Shown here piece after piece: positions 62,921 to 64,000 of a DNA stretch of 64,000 nt (its first letter is position 1; the number at the start of each line of letters is the position of its first letter). Source of the stretch: Acidobacteriaceae bacterium (lineage in GTDB: Bacteria > Acidobacteriota > Terriglobia > Terriglobales > Acidobacteriaceae); assembly GCA_027452245.1 (NCBI GenBank), contig DAIDGW010000182.1, positions 21,128 to 85,127 on the forward strand. Reading direction: 5' to 3'. Below the pieces are notes generated by a model. It was not told the DNA's origin. It did not search any database and saw only the letters and a program-made list of their open reading frames with translations. The position numbers and the translations under genes are program-made.

Positions 62921-64000
62921 TCAGGGTAGGACTCGAAACGAGACGTTGCTGGTGAACGTGCGCTTCGAAGTCGTGACCTTGACCTTGCCGGTCGTAGCTC
63001 CCGTTGGGACGGTGGCTTCGACCTGCGTGTTGGAGAGCACGGAAAAAGTGGCGGCCACTCCGTTGAAAGACACGGCGGTTGTGGTTTTCAGGTTCGTGCC
63101 CAGGATCCTGATCTTTGCGCCGACTTTTCCGAATGAAGGCAGACTTTCAACGAACGGTCCCAGACCGACGTTAAGACTGAAAATGGAGCCCTCGTAATTG
63201 GCTCCGCCGCTGCTGGTTTCGCCGTAGAGTTGGCCGTTGGTACTCTGCATCAAGGCACCGTAGGGCACTGCGCCGACATTGCAGGTTCCGGGGTAGCAGA
63301 AGCTATAGAGAGTGGTTAGCGCCCCCGCGGAGGTGATTTTGTAAATGGTGCCCTCAAAATCGGTTCCGCCGCCCGAGGTCATGCCGTAGAGGTTGCCGTC
63401 CCGTAGCCTGGATCAGGCTTCCACCGAGAGGAGATGCGCCATCCGTGCAGTTCGCGGCGGAGCAAAAGCTATACAGGGTCGTCAATGAACCGGCTGTCGT
63501 AATTTTGAACACAGTACCGTAGCCATAGGGATAGCCGTTGGTTCCGGCAGTCGTGCCGTAGAGGTTGCCGTCGCCGGCTTGAATCAGCGCTCCTTCCGGG
63601 CCCGCACCGTTGGAACAATCGAACTGATAAAGAGTGGTGAGAACGCCTTTTAATGTGATGCGGAAGACGGTTCCGCAGCCGTTGGTGACTCCGCCGCCAT
63701 TGGTGGTTCCGTAGAGGTTTCCATCGGTAGCCTGCACCAGTCCTGCGATCGGCTCTCGGCCATCACTACAACCGGACTGAGAGCAAAAACTGTAGAGCGT
63801 GGTAAGCGTACCGCTGGGCGTGATGCGGAAGGCGGTGCCGTAGGCGTGAGCGCCTCCGAATTCTGTGGTGCCGTAGAAGTTTCCATCGGTCGCCTGGACC
63901 AATCCTGCATCCTGTGGCTGTTGCCCGTCGGCGCAGCTGGGTAAGGAGCAGAATTCGTGCAGCGTCGTGAGGGTACCTTGCGGAGTCATCTTATAGACAG
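62921..64000 (-). pseudogene. TDGNLYG-type propeller repeat protein (partial, with a single-base frameshift)
   Basis: The gene enters from the right edge (open at 64000) and ends at 62921. It is made of repeats of about 45 residues: a 'GTVFKITPSGTLTTLYSFCS' unit, a C-x-DG linker and 'AGLVQATDGNLYGTT' (clear copies near 63930, 63750, 63560, 63400 and 63250), the tandem-repeat type often called GloVer/choice-of-anchor. The last 80 residues are an IPT/TIG-like domain (FGKVGAKIRILGTNLKTTTA). An extra C in the CCC at 63400-63402 shifts the frame inside QATDGNLYG; removing it restores one continuous protein. A secreted surface protein of unknown role. Confidence 0.78.

Noticed and set aside
1..64000. 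CRISPR array, prophage, insertion sequence or replication origin
   Set aside because: No regularly spaced repeats, transposase, integrase, phage genes or DnaA-box clusters were seen.

Overview
The window looks like a chromosomal segment of an Acidobacteriota bacterium, most likely class Terriglobia. This is inferred from gene content: a large Oar-like TonB-dependent receptor with a carboxypeptidase-regulatory-like N-terminus, a Ser/Thr kinase fused to a membrane-anchored beta-propeller, an acidobacterial-type VWFA-related protein, a protein built of 'TDGNLYG'-type propeller repeats, a tandem-domain ThyX and a moderately high G+C. KdsB, OmpA and the TonB receptor show a Gram-negative envelope. 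I saw no tRNA, rRNA, CRISPR array, phage or insertion sequence.

Region 1 (1-16.0 kb, all plus strand) is a flagellar cluster: end of fliG, fliH, fliI, fliJ, fliK, flgD, flgE, a short fliN-like gene, fliO, fliP, fliQ, fliR, flhB, flhA, the FliA-type sigma factor, fliM, a long fliN/fliY-like gene, and a last gene with a Cys pair-rich N-terminus and two degenerate MshEN (c-di-GMP-binding type) motifs. It encodes most of the rotor, the type III export gate and ATPase, the hook, its cap and ruler, and the late sigma factor. Stop/start overlaps suggest long co-transcription. Oddities are NPTQ in place of NPTH in FlhB, a FliO without a membrane segment, a FlgD reduced to its N-terminal part, and fliM placed after the sigma factor. 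A strong terminator shared with the convergent ompA-like gene closes the cluster.

Region 2 (16-38.7 kb) is mostly housekeeping. Minus-strand genes encode an OmpA-like protein, a dGTPase-like HD protein, a long TPR protein, purH, a small DNA-binding regulator, a dienelactone-hydrolase-like enzyme, an acetyltransferase and fabG. Plus-strand genes include an exported M20 peptidase, a two-domain thyX, recA, coaD, an aminotransferase, and a compact GDP-mannose set (isomerase, guanylyltransferase, phosphomannomutase) followed by an M48 membrane protease. kdsB lies convergent to the latter.

Region 3 (38.7-52.2 kb) holds the kinase/beta-propeller protein, the Oar-like receptor, a divergent helix-turn-helix plus TOBE protein, a DoxX-like membrane protein, a Tat-exported FAD oxidoreductase, uvrA and a CPBP-type membrane protease.

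Region 4 (52.2-64 kb) begins with about 0.8 kb of non-coding sequence containing inverted repeats of a dispersed 'GGAATGAC' element and a perfect TGTGA-N6-TCACA box in front of bacterioferritin. It continues with a frameshifted CHAD gene, an exported S55 (SpoIVB-like) protein, a VWFA protein, a kelch/galactose-oxidase-like secreted protein, a ZIP metal transporter, ychF, a DUF4440 protein, a cluster of three perfect hairpins, and a frameshifted repeat protein running off the right edge. Both frameshifts are single-base events in G/C runs, so they may be assembly errors rather than real decay.
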